From the NCBI GenBank assembly GCA_050288165.1, contig JBNKDG010000005.1, forward strand, positions 1-64,000: a stretch of DNA of 64,000 nucleotides, read 5' to 3'. The position numbers and the translations under genes are program-made. Of this stretch, positions 52,492-61,395 are shown in pieces. The notes under the pieces were generated by a model. It worked only from the letters and a program-made list of their open reading frames with translations, did not search any database and was not told the origin of the DNA. The stretch comes from JAPHTQ01 sp050288165 (GTDB lineage: Bacteria; Pseudomonadota; Gammaproteobacteria; Thiohalomonadales; Thiohalomonadaceae). How positions within the stretch are numbered: position 1 is the stretch's first letter; the number at the start of each line of letters is the position of its first letter.

Positions 52492-52633
52492 TAACGCAAA
52501 GGCGCAAAGACGCAAAGGTCACAGAGGATGATTACAGCTTTTCGCAGTACGGTAATTGGAAAACCATTTACCCTTTTCGAATCAATCCACTTTTATAGAC
52601 TATGCGTTCTTAGCGTCTTTGCGCCTTAGCGTT
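52492..52633. repeat. Inverted repeat of the GCAAAGGCGCAAAGACGC type between gltD and hemE
   Basis: TAACGCAAAGGCGCAAAGAC and onward at 52492-52518, and the complementary CTTAGCGTCTTTGCGCCTTAGCG near 52610-52633 (shown in part: TTAGCGTCTTTGCGCCTTAG). The arms lie at the two ends of a 140-base region and would bring the gap between the genes into one stem. I recognise this kind of sequence as a dispersed bacterial intergenic repeat. Confidence 0.75.
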
Positions 52634-52650
52634 GATTATTGTTTTACTAT

Positions 52651-54063
52651 TTATACTTTCAAATAATCCAAAATACCTTCAGCCGCCTGGCGTCCTTCCC
52701 AGATGGCAGTCACCACCAGATCGGAACCGCGCACCATGTCGCCGCCGGCGAAAACTTTTTCGTTGCTGGTCTGGTATTTGTACGCGCCTTCGGCAGGTGC
52801 CTTGACCCGACCGCGATCATCCACCTCGATACCGAAATCGGCGAACCAGGGTTGCGGGTTGGGACGGAAACCGTAGGCGATGATCACTGCGTCCGCCGGG
52901 ATCACCTCTTCGGAACCGGGGATCGGCTCAGGGCGACGACGGCCGCGCTCATCGGGTTCGCCCAATGCGGTAGTCACCACCTTCACGCCTTCGACACGCT
53001 TCTCACCGACGATCTCTATCGGCAGGCGGTTGAAGAGGAAGTTAACCCCTTCTTCCTTGGCGTTCTGTACCTCTTTCTTCGAGCCGGGCATGTTGGCCTC
53101 GTCACGACGATAGGCGCAGGTCACTTTGGTAGCGCCCTGACGGATGGAAGTACGGGTACAGTCCATGGCGGTATCACCACCACCGAGGACCACCACTTCC
53201 AGCCCTTCCATGCTGATGTAATCTTCCACTGCCTTTTCGTAATCGTGGCAGTGATTGATATTGGAGATCAGGAAATCGAGCGCCGCGTGCACGCCGGGCA
53301 GATCTTCACCGGGATTGCCACCGCTCATGTAGTTGTAGGTACCCATGCCGAGGAACACCGCGTCGTACTGATCGACCAGTTCCTTGAACTGAATGTCCTT
53401 ACCAACCTCAACACCCAGTTTGAATTCGATGCCCATACCTTCGAAGATCGCGCGGCGACGTTTCACCACGCTCTTCTCCAGTTTGAATTCGGGGATACCG
53501 AACATCAACAGACCGCCGATCTCGGGATGGCGATCGTAGACGGTAACTTTGACGCCGTTACGAACCAGCACATCGGCAGCGGAAAGACCTGCCGGACCGG
53601 CGCCAACCACGGCAACCTTTTTGCCGCTATCGGCGACAGCGGAAAGATCCGGGGTCCAACCATTGTCGAAGGCGGTGTCGGAGATATAGCGCTCGACGGT
53701 ACCGATGGTCACTGCACCGAGACCGTCATTGAGAGTACAGGCACCTTCACAGAGACGGTCCTGCGGGCAGACCCGACCGGTCATCTCCGGCAGGGAGTTG
53801 GTGCGATGAGAAAGCTCCACCGCCGCCTGCCAGTTACCTTCGGTGATCAACTGCAACCAGTTGGGAATGTAGTTGTGTACCGGGCACTTCCACTCGCAGT
53901 AGGGGTTGCCACAGTGCAGGCAACGACCCGCCTGATAGGCCGCGGTTTCGACGTCGAAAGCGCCGTAGATCTCCGCGTACTCGCAGATGCGCACCTTGAC
54001 CTCTTTCTTTGCCGGGTCCTGGCGCGGGATGTCGAGAAACTGTAGTGCGTTGGTCTTACTCAC
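52651..54063 (-). CDS. gltD: Glutamate synthase small subunit
   Basis: 470 residues. N-terminal [4Fe-4S] cysteines appear in CLHCGNPYCEWKCPVHN near 48-64 (and more downstream); FAD motif VVGAGPAGLSAAD near 148-160; NADPH motif VVLGGGDTAMD near 290-300. GltD passes NADPH electrons to GltB to make glutamate from glutamine and 2-oxoglutarate. It follows gltB by 30 bases and is in the same operon. Confidence 0.96.
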   Translation of the reverse strand: MSKTNALQFLDIPRQDPAKKEVKVRICEYAEIYGAFDVETAAYQAGRCLHCGNPYCEWKCPVHNYIPNWLQLITEGNWQAAVELSHRTNSLPEMTGRVCPQDRLCEGACTLNDGLGAVTIGTVERYISDTAFDNGWTPDLSAVADSGKKVAVVGAGPAGLSAADVLVRNGVKVTVYDRHPEIGGLLMFGIPEFKLEKSVVKRRRAIFEGMGIEFKLGVEVGKDIQFKELVDQYDAVFLGMGTYNYMSGGNPGEDLPGVHAALDFLISNINHCHDYEKAVEDYISMEGLEVVVLGGGDTAMDCTRTSIRQGATKVTCAYRRDEANMPGSKKEVQNAKEEGVNFLFNRLPIEIVGEKRVEGVKVVTTALGEPDERGRRRPEPIPGSEEVIPADAVIIAYGFRPNPQPWFADFGIEVDDRGRVKAPAEGAYKYQTSNEKVFAGGDMVRGSDLVVTAIWEGRQAAEGILDYLKV

Positions 54064-54093
54064 AGTATTTCACCACCAATAGAAAACTTTTAA

Positions 54094-57000
54094 TCAGGCC
54101 GCTCGCTTGAGCATCACTTCAAGCAAGGTCTCCAGCTCCGCCGCCTTCGGCGTCACCAGCCAGAACTTGCCGATATAATCATCGAAGTTATCGAGGATCT
54201 TCTTGCCGTAGGCCGAACCGGTCTCCGCCACATACTCTTCCAGGGTGTCGCGCAGGAAGTTGCGGTGCGCTTCGGTCATCTCGGTGTTGATGCGGTGGAT
54301 ATCGACGTCGCCGTTGTAGCGATCGCTGAAGCGGTTCTCTTCGTCGAGGACGAAGGCGAAACCACCGGTCATGCCCGCGCCGAAGTTGACGCCAGTCGAA
54401 CCGAGTACAGTGATCACGCCGCCGGTCATGTATTCGCAGCAGTGGTCGCCTGCGCCTTCGATAACCGCGTGGGCACCGGAGTTACGCACGCCGAAACGCT
54501 CGCCCGCCAGACCCGCAGCGAACAACTTGCCACCGGTGGCGCCGTAGAGGCAGGTGTTACCGATGATGGCGTTTTCGTTGCTGGCGTAGCGACTGCCCTG
54601 CGGCGGACGAATCACCAGCTTGCCACCGGCCATGCCCTTACCGACGTAGTCGTTGGCGTCGCCGTCGAGGATCATGTGCAGACCACCGGCGTTCCACACG
54701 CCGAAGGACTGGCCCGCGGTACCGGTGAGGCGCAGGGTGATCGGCGCCTCTTCCATACCCAGGGTATCCCAGCGCTTGGCGATCTCGCCGGAGACACGGG
54801 CACCGACCGAACGGTTGATGTTCTTCAACTCGTAGTGGAACTCACCGCCCGCCTTCTTCTCGATCGCGGCCTTGGTATCGGCCACCATCTGCTCGGCCAG
54901 CTTCGCCTCGTCGAACGGCACGTTGCGCGGCTCGATGCAGCACTGCGGCGCGTCGGCGGGAGCCAGTGAACCGTCGATGATCGGCTTGAGGTCCAGCTTC
55001 TGCTGTTTGGAGGTTTCACCCGGCAGTAGTTCCAGCAGGTCGGTACGACCAACCAGCTCTTCCATCTTGCGCACGCCGAGGGAGGCCATCAGTTCACGCA
55101 CTTCGCGGGCAACGAAGCGGAAGTAGGTCTCCACCAGTTCCGGATTGCCCTTGTAGTGCTTGGCGCGCAGCACGTCGTGCTGGGTCGCCACGCCGGTAGC
55201 GCAGTTGTTGAGGTGGCAGATACGCAGGTATTTACAGCCCAGCACTACCATCGGCATGGTGCCGAAGCCGAACGACTCGGCGCCAAGGATCGCCGCCTTG
55301 ACCACGTCGAGGCCGGTCTTCAGACCACCGTCGGCCTGTACCCGCACCTTGCCGCGCAGGTCGTTCATGCGCAGTACCTGGTGGGTCTCGGAGAGGCCCA
55401 GCTCCCACGGTGAACCGGCGTACTTGACCGAGGCGATGGGCGACGCAGCGGTACCGCCGTCGTAACCGGAGATGGTGATCAGATCCGCGTAGGCCTTGGC
55501 CACACCAGCGGCAATGGTGCCGACGCCCGGCTCAGCCACCAGCTTCACTGAAACCAGCGCTTCCGGATTGATCTGCTTGAGGTCAAAGATCAGCTGCGCC
55601 AGGTCCTCGATCGAGTAGATATCGTGGTGCGGCGGCGGCGAGATCAGCGGCACACCGGGACGGGTGAAACGCAGTCTCGCGATGGTGTCGTTGACCTTGT
55701 GGCCGGGCAGCTGACCACCCTCGCCGGGCTTGGCGCCCTGGGCCACCTTGATCTGCAACACCTCGGCGTTGACCAGATAGCCGGGGGTGACGCCGAAGCG
55801 GCCCGAGGCGATCTGTTTGATCTTGGAGAACTTGCTCTTGTCGACGTAGCGCTTCGGGTCTTCACCGCCCTCACCGGAGTTGGAGCGACCGCCGAGACGG
55901 TTCATGGCGATGGCCAGCGCCTCGTGGGCTTCCGGTGACAGTGCGCCGAGAGACATCGCCGCGGTGTCGAAACGTTTGAACAGTTCGGTCTCCGGCTCGA
56001 CTTCGTCGATGGCGATCGGCTTGAGATCGGTACGTACTTTGAGCAGGTCGCGCAGTACCATCGGTGGACGCTCGTTCACCAGTTTGGCGAAGGCCTGATA
56101 GTCGCTCCACTCACCGCTGTTGACCGCCTGGTGGATCGCCTTGACCACGTCAGGGTTGTAGGCGTGCTGTTCGCCGCCGTGGATGTACTTAAGCAGGCCG
56201 CCCTGATCCACCGGCTTGCGGTTGTTCCAGGCAGTGCTGACCAGTTGTTTGACGTCTGCTTCCAGATCGGCGAAGTCGGCGCCCTGCACGCGTGAAGTGG
56301 TCGCAGGGAAGCAGATATCCACTACTTCGTCGTGCAGACCGACGATCTCGAACAGTTGCGCACCGCGATAGGAGGCGACAGAGGAGATGCCCATCTTGGA
56401 CATGACCTTGTAGAGACCTTTATTGATCCCGCTGCGATATTTTTCGCCGAGCTTGTTGAGGTCTTTCGACTCCAGCTCGCCCTCGCGCACCATGTCGTTA
56501 ATGGTTTCGTAGGCAAGGTAGGGATAGATCGCGGTAGCACCGTAACCGAGCAGCACGGCGAAGTGGTGCGGGTCGCGCGCGGTGGCAGTCTGCACCACGA
56601 TGTTGGCGTTGCAGCGCAGGCCTTCGGCGATCAGGCGATGGTGCACCGCACCGGTGGCCAGTGCCGCATGCACCGGCATCTTGCCTTCGCCGATGTTGCG
56701 ATCAGAAAGAATGAGAATGACTTTGCCCGACTTCACCGCGGCAACGGCCTTGTCAGCGATATCGGTAATAGCCTTCTGCAAACCGAAGTCGGTGGCATAG
56801 TTAAGGTCGATCACCACGTGGGCAAAATCACCCTCGTCGTGCGCCAGCAACTGGCGGAACTTGCCTTCAGAAAGTACCGGCGAATCGGCGATCAGACGCT
56901 TGGCGTGATCGGCGGTCTCTTCGAACAGGTTTTTCTCGCTACCCAGCAGGGTTTCCAGCGACATGACGATCTGTTCGCGGATCGGATCGATCGGCGGGTT

Positions 57001-58599
57001 GGTGACCTGGGCAAACTGCTGACGGAAGTTGTCGAACACGGAACGCACGCGGCGTGACATCACCGGGAACGGTGCATCGTCGCCCATGGAGCCGACCGCT
57101 TCCTGACCTGCTTCGGCCAGTACGCGCAGCACCTGGTCGCGCTCTTCGAAGCTGACCTGGAACAGTTTCTGGTAGACGTCGAGCTCACACTTCTCCATCG
57201 GTGTCTCGCACAGCGGATCGCCCTGCAGTACCGATTCGAGATGGACAGCATTCTTCATCCACTCTTTGTAAGGCTGTGCCTTTTTCAGGCGCTGGTCGAT
57301 CTCATGCGGCAGGATCAGCTCACCGGTTTGTGTGTCGGCGGCGATCATCTGGCCCGGCTTGAGGCGGCCTTTCTTGATCACATGCGCATTGTCGTAATCG
57401 TAAACACCGATCTCGGAGGCAAGGGTGATCACGCAACCGCTGTAGTCGCCCTCTTTGGCGTCGCCGCCATCGGGTTTGGTGATGACGTAACGCGCCGGAC
57501 GCAGGCCGTTGCGATCCAGGGTACAGGCAGCATAGCGGCCATCGGTGAGTACGATACCGGCGGGACCGTCCCACGGCTCCATGTGCATGGAGTTGTATTC
57601 GTAGAAGGCGCGCAGTTCCGCATCCATCTCGCTGACGTTCTGCCATGCGGGCGGAATCAGCAGGCGCATGGCGCGGAACATATCGATACCACCGGCGAGC
57701 ATCGCTTCCAGCATGTTATCGAGGCTGGAGGAGTCGGAACCTTCCATCGACACCCACGGACGCACGTCGTCCATGTTGGCGATCTTGTCGGTGGCGAAGG
57801 TGTAGGAACGCGCGCGGGCCCAGTTACGATTACCGCGGATGGTATTGATCTCACCGTTGTGCGCCAGGTAGCGGAACGGCTGCGCCAGACGCCACTCGGG
57901 CAGGGTGTTAGTGGCAAAGCGCTGGTGGAACACGGCGATGCCGGACTCCATGCGCGCGTCACCGAGGTCCGGGTAGAACACCGGCAGGAACTCGGGCATC
58001 ACCATCCCCTTGTAGGAGATCACCTGGGCGGAGAGGGTGGGGATGTAGAACATGGTATCGCCAGCGGCAACGCGGGCCTTTTCGGCGCGGCGGCGGGCGA
58101 TAAACAGGTGACGATCGAAATCGGCTTCGGCCATACCCTGCGGACGATTGACGAAGATCTGTTCGATCTGCGGCTGGGTCGCCTTGGCCGATTCGCCACA
58201 GGCGGAGGCATCGGTGGGCACCACGCGCCAACCGGCAACTGGCAGCCCTTCGGCAGTCAGTTCCTTGTTCAGGGTTTCGCGGGTCTTGGCGGCGGTCGCT
58301 TCATCGCGGGCGAGGAAGACGCTGCCTACGGCGTAGCCTTCTTCCAGAGTGATCCCCGCTTCAGCGGCCACGGCACGCAGGAAGCTGTCGGGCTTCTTCA
58401 GCAACAGGCCACAGCCGTCGCCGGTCTTGCCGTCAGCGGCGATAGCGCCGCGGTGGGTCATGCGATTCAGCGCCTCGATAGCGGTGCTGACCAGCCAATG
58501 GCTGGCACCGCCGTCCATATGGGCGATAAGGCCGAAGCCGCAGTTATCCCGCTCGAAGTCGGGACGGTACATACCTTTATATTGTTTCTTTTCGCTCAC
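54094..58599 (-). CDS. gltB: Glutamate synthase large subunit
   Basis: 1501 residues. The amidotransferase starts at the nucleophile Cys20 in DNCGFGLIAHMD, after a 19-residue propeptide that would be removed. The central FMN/FMS domain has GDDAPFPVMSRRVRSVFDNF, the synthase domain has GRSNSGEGGEDP and GYDGGTAASP, and the 3Fe-4S cysteines lie in CKYLRICHLNNCATGVATQ. The C-terminal GXGXG beta-helix carries GGKLFAAGLAGERFGVRNSG. The start is GTG 58599 with no strong ribosome binding site; the promoter upstream is good. Operon with gltD, supplying glutamate for nitrogen assimilation. Confidence 0.97.
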   Translation of the reverse strand: MSEKKQYKGMYRPDFERDNCGFGLIAHMDGGASHWLVSTAIEALNRMTHRGAIAADGKTGDGCGLLLKKPDSFLRAVAAEAGITLEEGYAVGSVFLARDEATAAKTRETLNKELTAEGLPVAGWRVVPTDASACGESAKATQPQIEQIFVNRPQGMAEADFDRHLFIARRRAEKARVAAGDTMFYIPTLSAQVISYKGMVMPEFLPVFYPDLGDARMESGIAVFHQRFATNTLPEWRLAQPFRYLAHNGEINTIRGNRNWARARSYTFATDKIANMDDVRPWVSMEGSDSSSLDNMLEAMLAGGIDMFRAMRLLIPPAWQNVSEMDAELRAFYEYNSMHMEPWDGPAGIVLTDGRYAACTLDRNGLRPARYVITKPDGGDAKEGDYSGCVITLASEIGVYDYDNAHVIKKGRLKPGQMIAADTQTGELILPHEIDQRLKKAQPYKEWMKNAVHLESVLQGDPLCETPMEKCELDVYQKLFQVSFEERDQVLRVLAEAGQEAVGSMGDDAPFPVMSRRVRSVFDNFRQQFAQVTNPPIDPIREQIVMSLETLLGSEKNLFEETADHAKRLIADSPVLSEGKFRQLLAHDEGDFAHVVIDLNYATDFGLQKAITDIADKAVAAVKSGKVILILSDRNIGEGKMPVHAALATGAVHHRLIAEGLRCNANIVVQTATARDPHHFAVLLGYGATAIYPYLAYETINDMVREGELESKDLNKLGEKYRSGINKGLYKVMSKMGISSVASYRGAQLFEIVGLHDEVVDICFPATTSRVQGADFADLEADVKQLVSTAWNNRKPVDQGGLLKYIHGGEQHAYNPDVVKAIHQAVNSGEWSDYQAFAKLVNERPPMVLRDLLKVRTDLKPIAIDEVEPETELFKRFDTAAMSLGALSPEAHEALAIAMNRLGGRSNSGEGGEDPKRYVDKSKFSKIKQIASGRFGVTPGYLVNAEVLQIKVAQGAKPGEGGQLPGHKVNDTIARLRFTRPGVPLISPPPHHDIYSIEDLAQLIFDLKQINPEALVSVKLVAEPGVGTIAAGVAKAYADLITISGYDGGTAASPIASVKYAGSPWELGLSETHQVLRMNDLRGKVRVQADGGLKTGLDVVKAAILGAESFGFGTMPMVVLGCKYLRICHLNNCATGVATQHDVLRAKHYKGNPELVETYFRFVAREVRELMASLGVRKMEELVGRTDLLELLPGETSKQQKLDLKPIIDGSLAPADAPQCCIEPRNVPFDEAKLAEQMVADTKAAIEKKAGGEFHYELKNINRSVGARVSGEIAKRWDTLGMEEAPITLRLTGTAGQSFGVWNAGGLHMILDGDANDYVGKGMAGGKLVIRPPQGSRYASNENAIIGNTCLYGATGGKLFAAGLAGERFGVRNSGAHAVIEGAGDHCCEYMTGGVITVLGSTGVNFGAGMTGGFAFVLDEENRFSDRYNGDVDIHRINTEMTEAHRNFLRDTLEEYVAETGSAYGKKILDNFDDYIGKFWLVTPKAAELETLLEVMLKRAA

Positions 58600-58686
58600 A
58601 GCCGATAACCGAGTTGGTTGCGTTGATGTTCGAAAACCGCGCTAAACCGCGGTGTTACCCCGTTTCTCGGGGCAAAACGGCCAAGC

Positions 58687-58715
58687 AGTATACTGCTGCG
58701 CGGCGGCATGTTCAA
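58687..58715 (-). promoter_or_regulatory. Candidate sigma-70 promoter of gltBD
   Basis: On the minus strand TTGAAC (58715-58710), 17-base spacer, TATACT (58692-58687). It ends about 88 bases before the GTG of gltB. The leader after it contains two hairpins, CCCCGAGAAACGGGG and CCGCGGTTTAGCGCGG, which may have a regulatory or RNA-stability role. Confidence 0.7.
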
Positions 58716-58789
58716 TTGCTGCGCCTATTGGGGGTGAACGGGCGGGAACCCGTTGGGAACGAGGGAAAACTGGCTGGAATCGGTGCGGA

Positions 58790-61030
58790 TCAGTTGGCCG
58801 GGGTGGAGCGGCTCAGCTCATCCTGCAGGCTGGTGAAACTGCGCACCCAGGGGCCGGACTGCTTCAACTTGGCGGGCAAGCGGCTAATGGTGTCGCGGGC
58901 CGACTCCTTGCTGGGGAAACTGCCGTAAACCAGCACATACCAGGGCTTGCCGTCACGCAATGCCTTGGCCACCGCCAGCTCTCCCGGCAGGGTCACCTGC
59001 TGCTTGACCTGAAGTACCGCTGACTCATTGCTGCCGGCGGCAAGCTGGATAGTGAAGCGAGCCGGGTCCTGTCCCCAGATCCAGGCAGCATCCGGGGCCG
59101 CGTCGCTCGGTGGAGCGGTGGTGGTTGCGGGTGCCGCCTCTACCATCATGACCTGACGGATGCTGGCAATGGAGCGGGCCCAGGGTTTGACCTCTTTGGG
59201 CAAGCTGCTCGCCGCCTGCTGTGCAGCGGATTTGCTGGGGAAGCTACCGTAGGTGAGTACATGCAGGGTACGGCCATTGCTCTGCATGCTGAAGCGGGCC
59301 AGCGGCTCCGGCAAGGCGTGTTGCTGGATATACGCATTGATGTTGGTGCGGCTTTCGCTGGCCATCAATTGCAGGGTGTAATTGGCGTCCGGCTGTGCGC
59401 TATACCACTCGGCGCCCTTGGCACTGGTGGCGCGCTTACTCGTCGCCTTCGGTTTGACCACCGGTTCGGGCTTTGCTGGCGGCAGGGCTTTTGCCGGTTG
59501 AGGTTTTTCTTCGATCACCGCGGGTGCGGCTTGCGCTACCTGTGGTGCGGTCGCCTTCTCTTCTGGCGAGGGTAGCGTTATCGCAAAGTGATAGACATTG
59601 GAACGGCGGTTATCCGGCGTGCTGACCTGTACCGCCCAGTCACTCTGTTTCATGCCGGGTGCAATGCTGATCACCAGACGTGTCGGGTCGACGAACTCCA
59701 CCAGATCCTGTTGCAGGATTTCCACCTTGCCATCACGACTCAATGCCACTTTAGTACCAGGACGGAAACCACTACCACGCAATACCACACGTTGTGGTTC
59801 GCTACTGCCGACAACCTTTTCCGGTTCGGTCGCCGACACTTTCAGCTCGGCCGGGATCGCCAGCGTTTCCGTTGTCTGCACACCTTCATCATTGGCCGCG
59901 ACCACTATCGGTTCCGGCATCACCGGTTTTTTCTCAACCAACGGTTCAGGCTCGGAGATTTGCGCCGTTCCGTTCTTAACTACCAGCAGCGGCTGTTCAG
60001 CGGTGACTGCTTCGTTTTTTACCACCAGTTGTGGTGCTTCTGGCTTTTTCACCTCAGCGACAATCGGTAGTTGCGGCTTTGCCACTTCCGGCACCGTTAC
60101 GGTCGGAGCGGCAGGCGGCTTTGTCTCGATCTGTTGTGCTACCGGTTGTGCGCTCTCGTCACTGCCACCCCAAAAGGCAGCGATGCGATCCTGCAGGCCC
60201 AGTACGGTACCAATCAATGCGGTCGCGGCAATTCCCGCCTGTACGATTCGACGCAGACCGGTGCCTGAAAAACGTTTGCCGTATTTTTTGTTGAGTAGCT
60301 GATTGGCTGCCAGATTGAGTTGGCCGGGTATACCGTTGGTTTCCTTGTGCAGCTGTTTTAATTCCGTAACGCTGAAGGGCGAGTCGCCTTCGTGCCCTGC
60401 CGCCTGCAACCGGCGCATCAGATAGGCGGCGCTATGCGCTTCGCCCAGACCATCCAGTTCCAGTCGATGAGGTGACGGCAACGATGAAAAGCGTTTGTCA
60501 TTCAGTCTGTCGTTGAGCGAATTGTCGCCGGCCAGTATCAGATGCAGCAACTTGCCGTTGCTGCCATCGAGTACCGCCAGATGCATGATCATCTCCAGCA
60601 CATCTTCGCTGAGTCTTTGCGCATCGTCGATCAGCAATACCGGAAAACGGTTCTGGTGAAGCTTATCAAGTTGCGCACAAAGCGCCTCCAGCATCCCTTC
60701 CGCATCGCCACTCGCCTGCAGACGGAAACAGGCCGCTATCTGGGCAAACAGGGTATCCGCTACGGTTGTCTCATCGCAGTCGATCTGACAGACCATCCAC
60801 TGTTCGTCGGCGCGTGCTGCCAGTTTTTCGAGCAGGGTGGTTTTGCCGCTACCCGCTTCACCTGTCAGCAGCAAGATGTCACTGCTGTACTGCAGCAGGT
60901 GTTGCAGCATATCGAGGTATTTGCTGCGTTCCGGATCAGCGTAGAAAAAGGCTTCGCCACTGTTGTCGGCGAATGGCGAGGTATGCAGCTGTAACTGCGT
61001 CAGGTAGTTCGCAATGTTATTGTCCTTCAT
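58790..61030 (-). CDS. AAA ATPase with membrane helix and two SPOR domains (DamX-like)
   Basis: 746 residues. An ExeA-type AAA domain leads: Walker A GEAGSGKT at 57-64, Walker B LLIDDA at 132-137. One transmembrane helix covers about 262-280. A periplasmic Pro/Val/Glu-rich linker follows, then an IPT-like beta domain near 400-490, then two SPOR domains (about 555-640 and 665-745; both contain YGSFPSK). SPOR domains bind denuded peptidoglycan at the division site. DamX of E. coli has one SPOR and no ATPase core of this completeness, so here it is an enlarged version linking ATP use to septal wall sensing. Start overlaps the WGR gene (ATGA). Confidence 0.88.
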   Translation of the reverse strand: MKDNNIANYLTQLQLHTSPFADNSGEAFFYADPERSKYLDMLQHLLQYSSDILLLTGEAGSGKTTLLEKLAARADEQWMVCQIDCDETTVADTLFAQIAACFRLQASGDAEGMLEALCAQLDKLHQNRFPVLLIDDAQRLSEDVLEMIMHLAVLDGSNGKLLHLILAGDNSLNDRLNDKRFSSLPSPHRLELDGLGEAHSAAYLMRRLQAAGHEGDSPFSVTELKQLHKETNGIPGQLNLAANQLLNKKYGKRFSGTGLRRIVQAGIAATALIGTVLGLQDRIAAFWGGSDESAQPVAQQIETKPPAAPTVTVPEVAKPQLPIVAEVKKPEAPQLVVKNEAVTAEQPLLVVKNGTAQISEPEPLVEKKPVMPEPIVVAANDEGVQTTETLAIPAELKVSATEPEKVVGSSEPQRVVLRGSGFRPGTKVALSRDGKVEILQQDLVEFVDPTRLVISIAPGMKQSDWAVQVSTPDNRRSNVYHFAITLPSPEEKATAPQVAQAAPAVIEEKPQPAKALPPAKPEPVVKPKATSKRATSAKGAEWYSAQPDANYTLQLMASESRTNINAYIQQHALPEPLARFSMQSNGRTLHVLTYGSFPSKSAAQQAASSLPKEVKPWARSIASIRQVMMVEAAPATTTAPPSDAAPDAAWIWGQDPARFTIQLAAGSNESAVLQVKQQVTLPGELAVAKALRDGKPWYVLVYGSFPSKESARDTISRLPAKLKQSGPWVRSFTSLQDELSRSTPAN

Positions 61031-61281
61031 TGAGGTGCTCCTTCTCCCTGGAAGAACATCACTTTGTAACCACGTTTAATCTGTGTGTCGCGGTTGCGCA
61101 TCATTGCGTCGAGCGCTTCCTCATGGGTCTTGAAATGTTCGTGCTGCATCGTGCCCGAAGCGCCCTGAAACCCCCACTGTTTTACCAACGTCCAGCCCCC
61201 CAACAGATCCTCCTGTAGCATGAGCTGGTAGTAGCGCGGTGGGTGCTCCTCGCTGAATGGGGTTTGCAGATAGATGCGCAT
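61027..61281 (-). CDS. WGR-domain protein
   Basis: 84 residues, a single WGR domain: WTLVKQWGFQGASGTMQHEH near 30-49 holds the W-G-R-like core (W, G and the basic position replaced by Q-G), and HFKTHEEALDAMMRN follows. WGR domains bind nucleic acid in PARPs and bacterial regulators, but small stand-alone ones have no assigned role. It overlaps the AAA-SPOR gene start, suggesting the two are translationally coupled. The ATG at 61281 has a weak ribosome binding site. Confidence 0.85.
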   Translation of the reverse strand: MRIYLQTPFSEEHPPRYYQLMLQEDLLGGWTLVKQWGFQGASGTMQHEHFKTHEEALDAMMRNRDTQIKRGYKVMFFQGEGAPQ

Positions 61282-61395
61282 GCGATGCTCGACTTATTCA
61301 ATATTTCACCCGATTTCAGGAACGTTTCACACGGCTCTGGTGATACTAATAGTATGCCAGGCCAGTGGGCGCGCCAAGTGGCTGTTTGTCCGTTA

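Noticed and set aside
52639..54045. A 468-codon open frame opposite gltD
   Set aside because: Same reason: it mirrors gltD over its whole length, with no recognisable protein motif.
57241..58608. A 455-codon open frame opposite gltB
   Set aside because: It lies wholly inside the conserved amidotransferase domain of gltB and has the composition of an antisense shadow.
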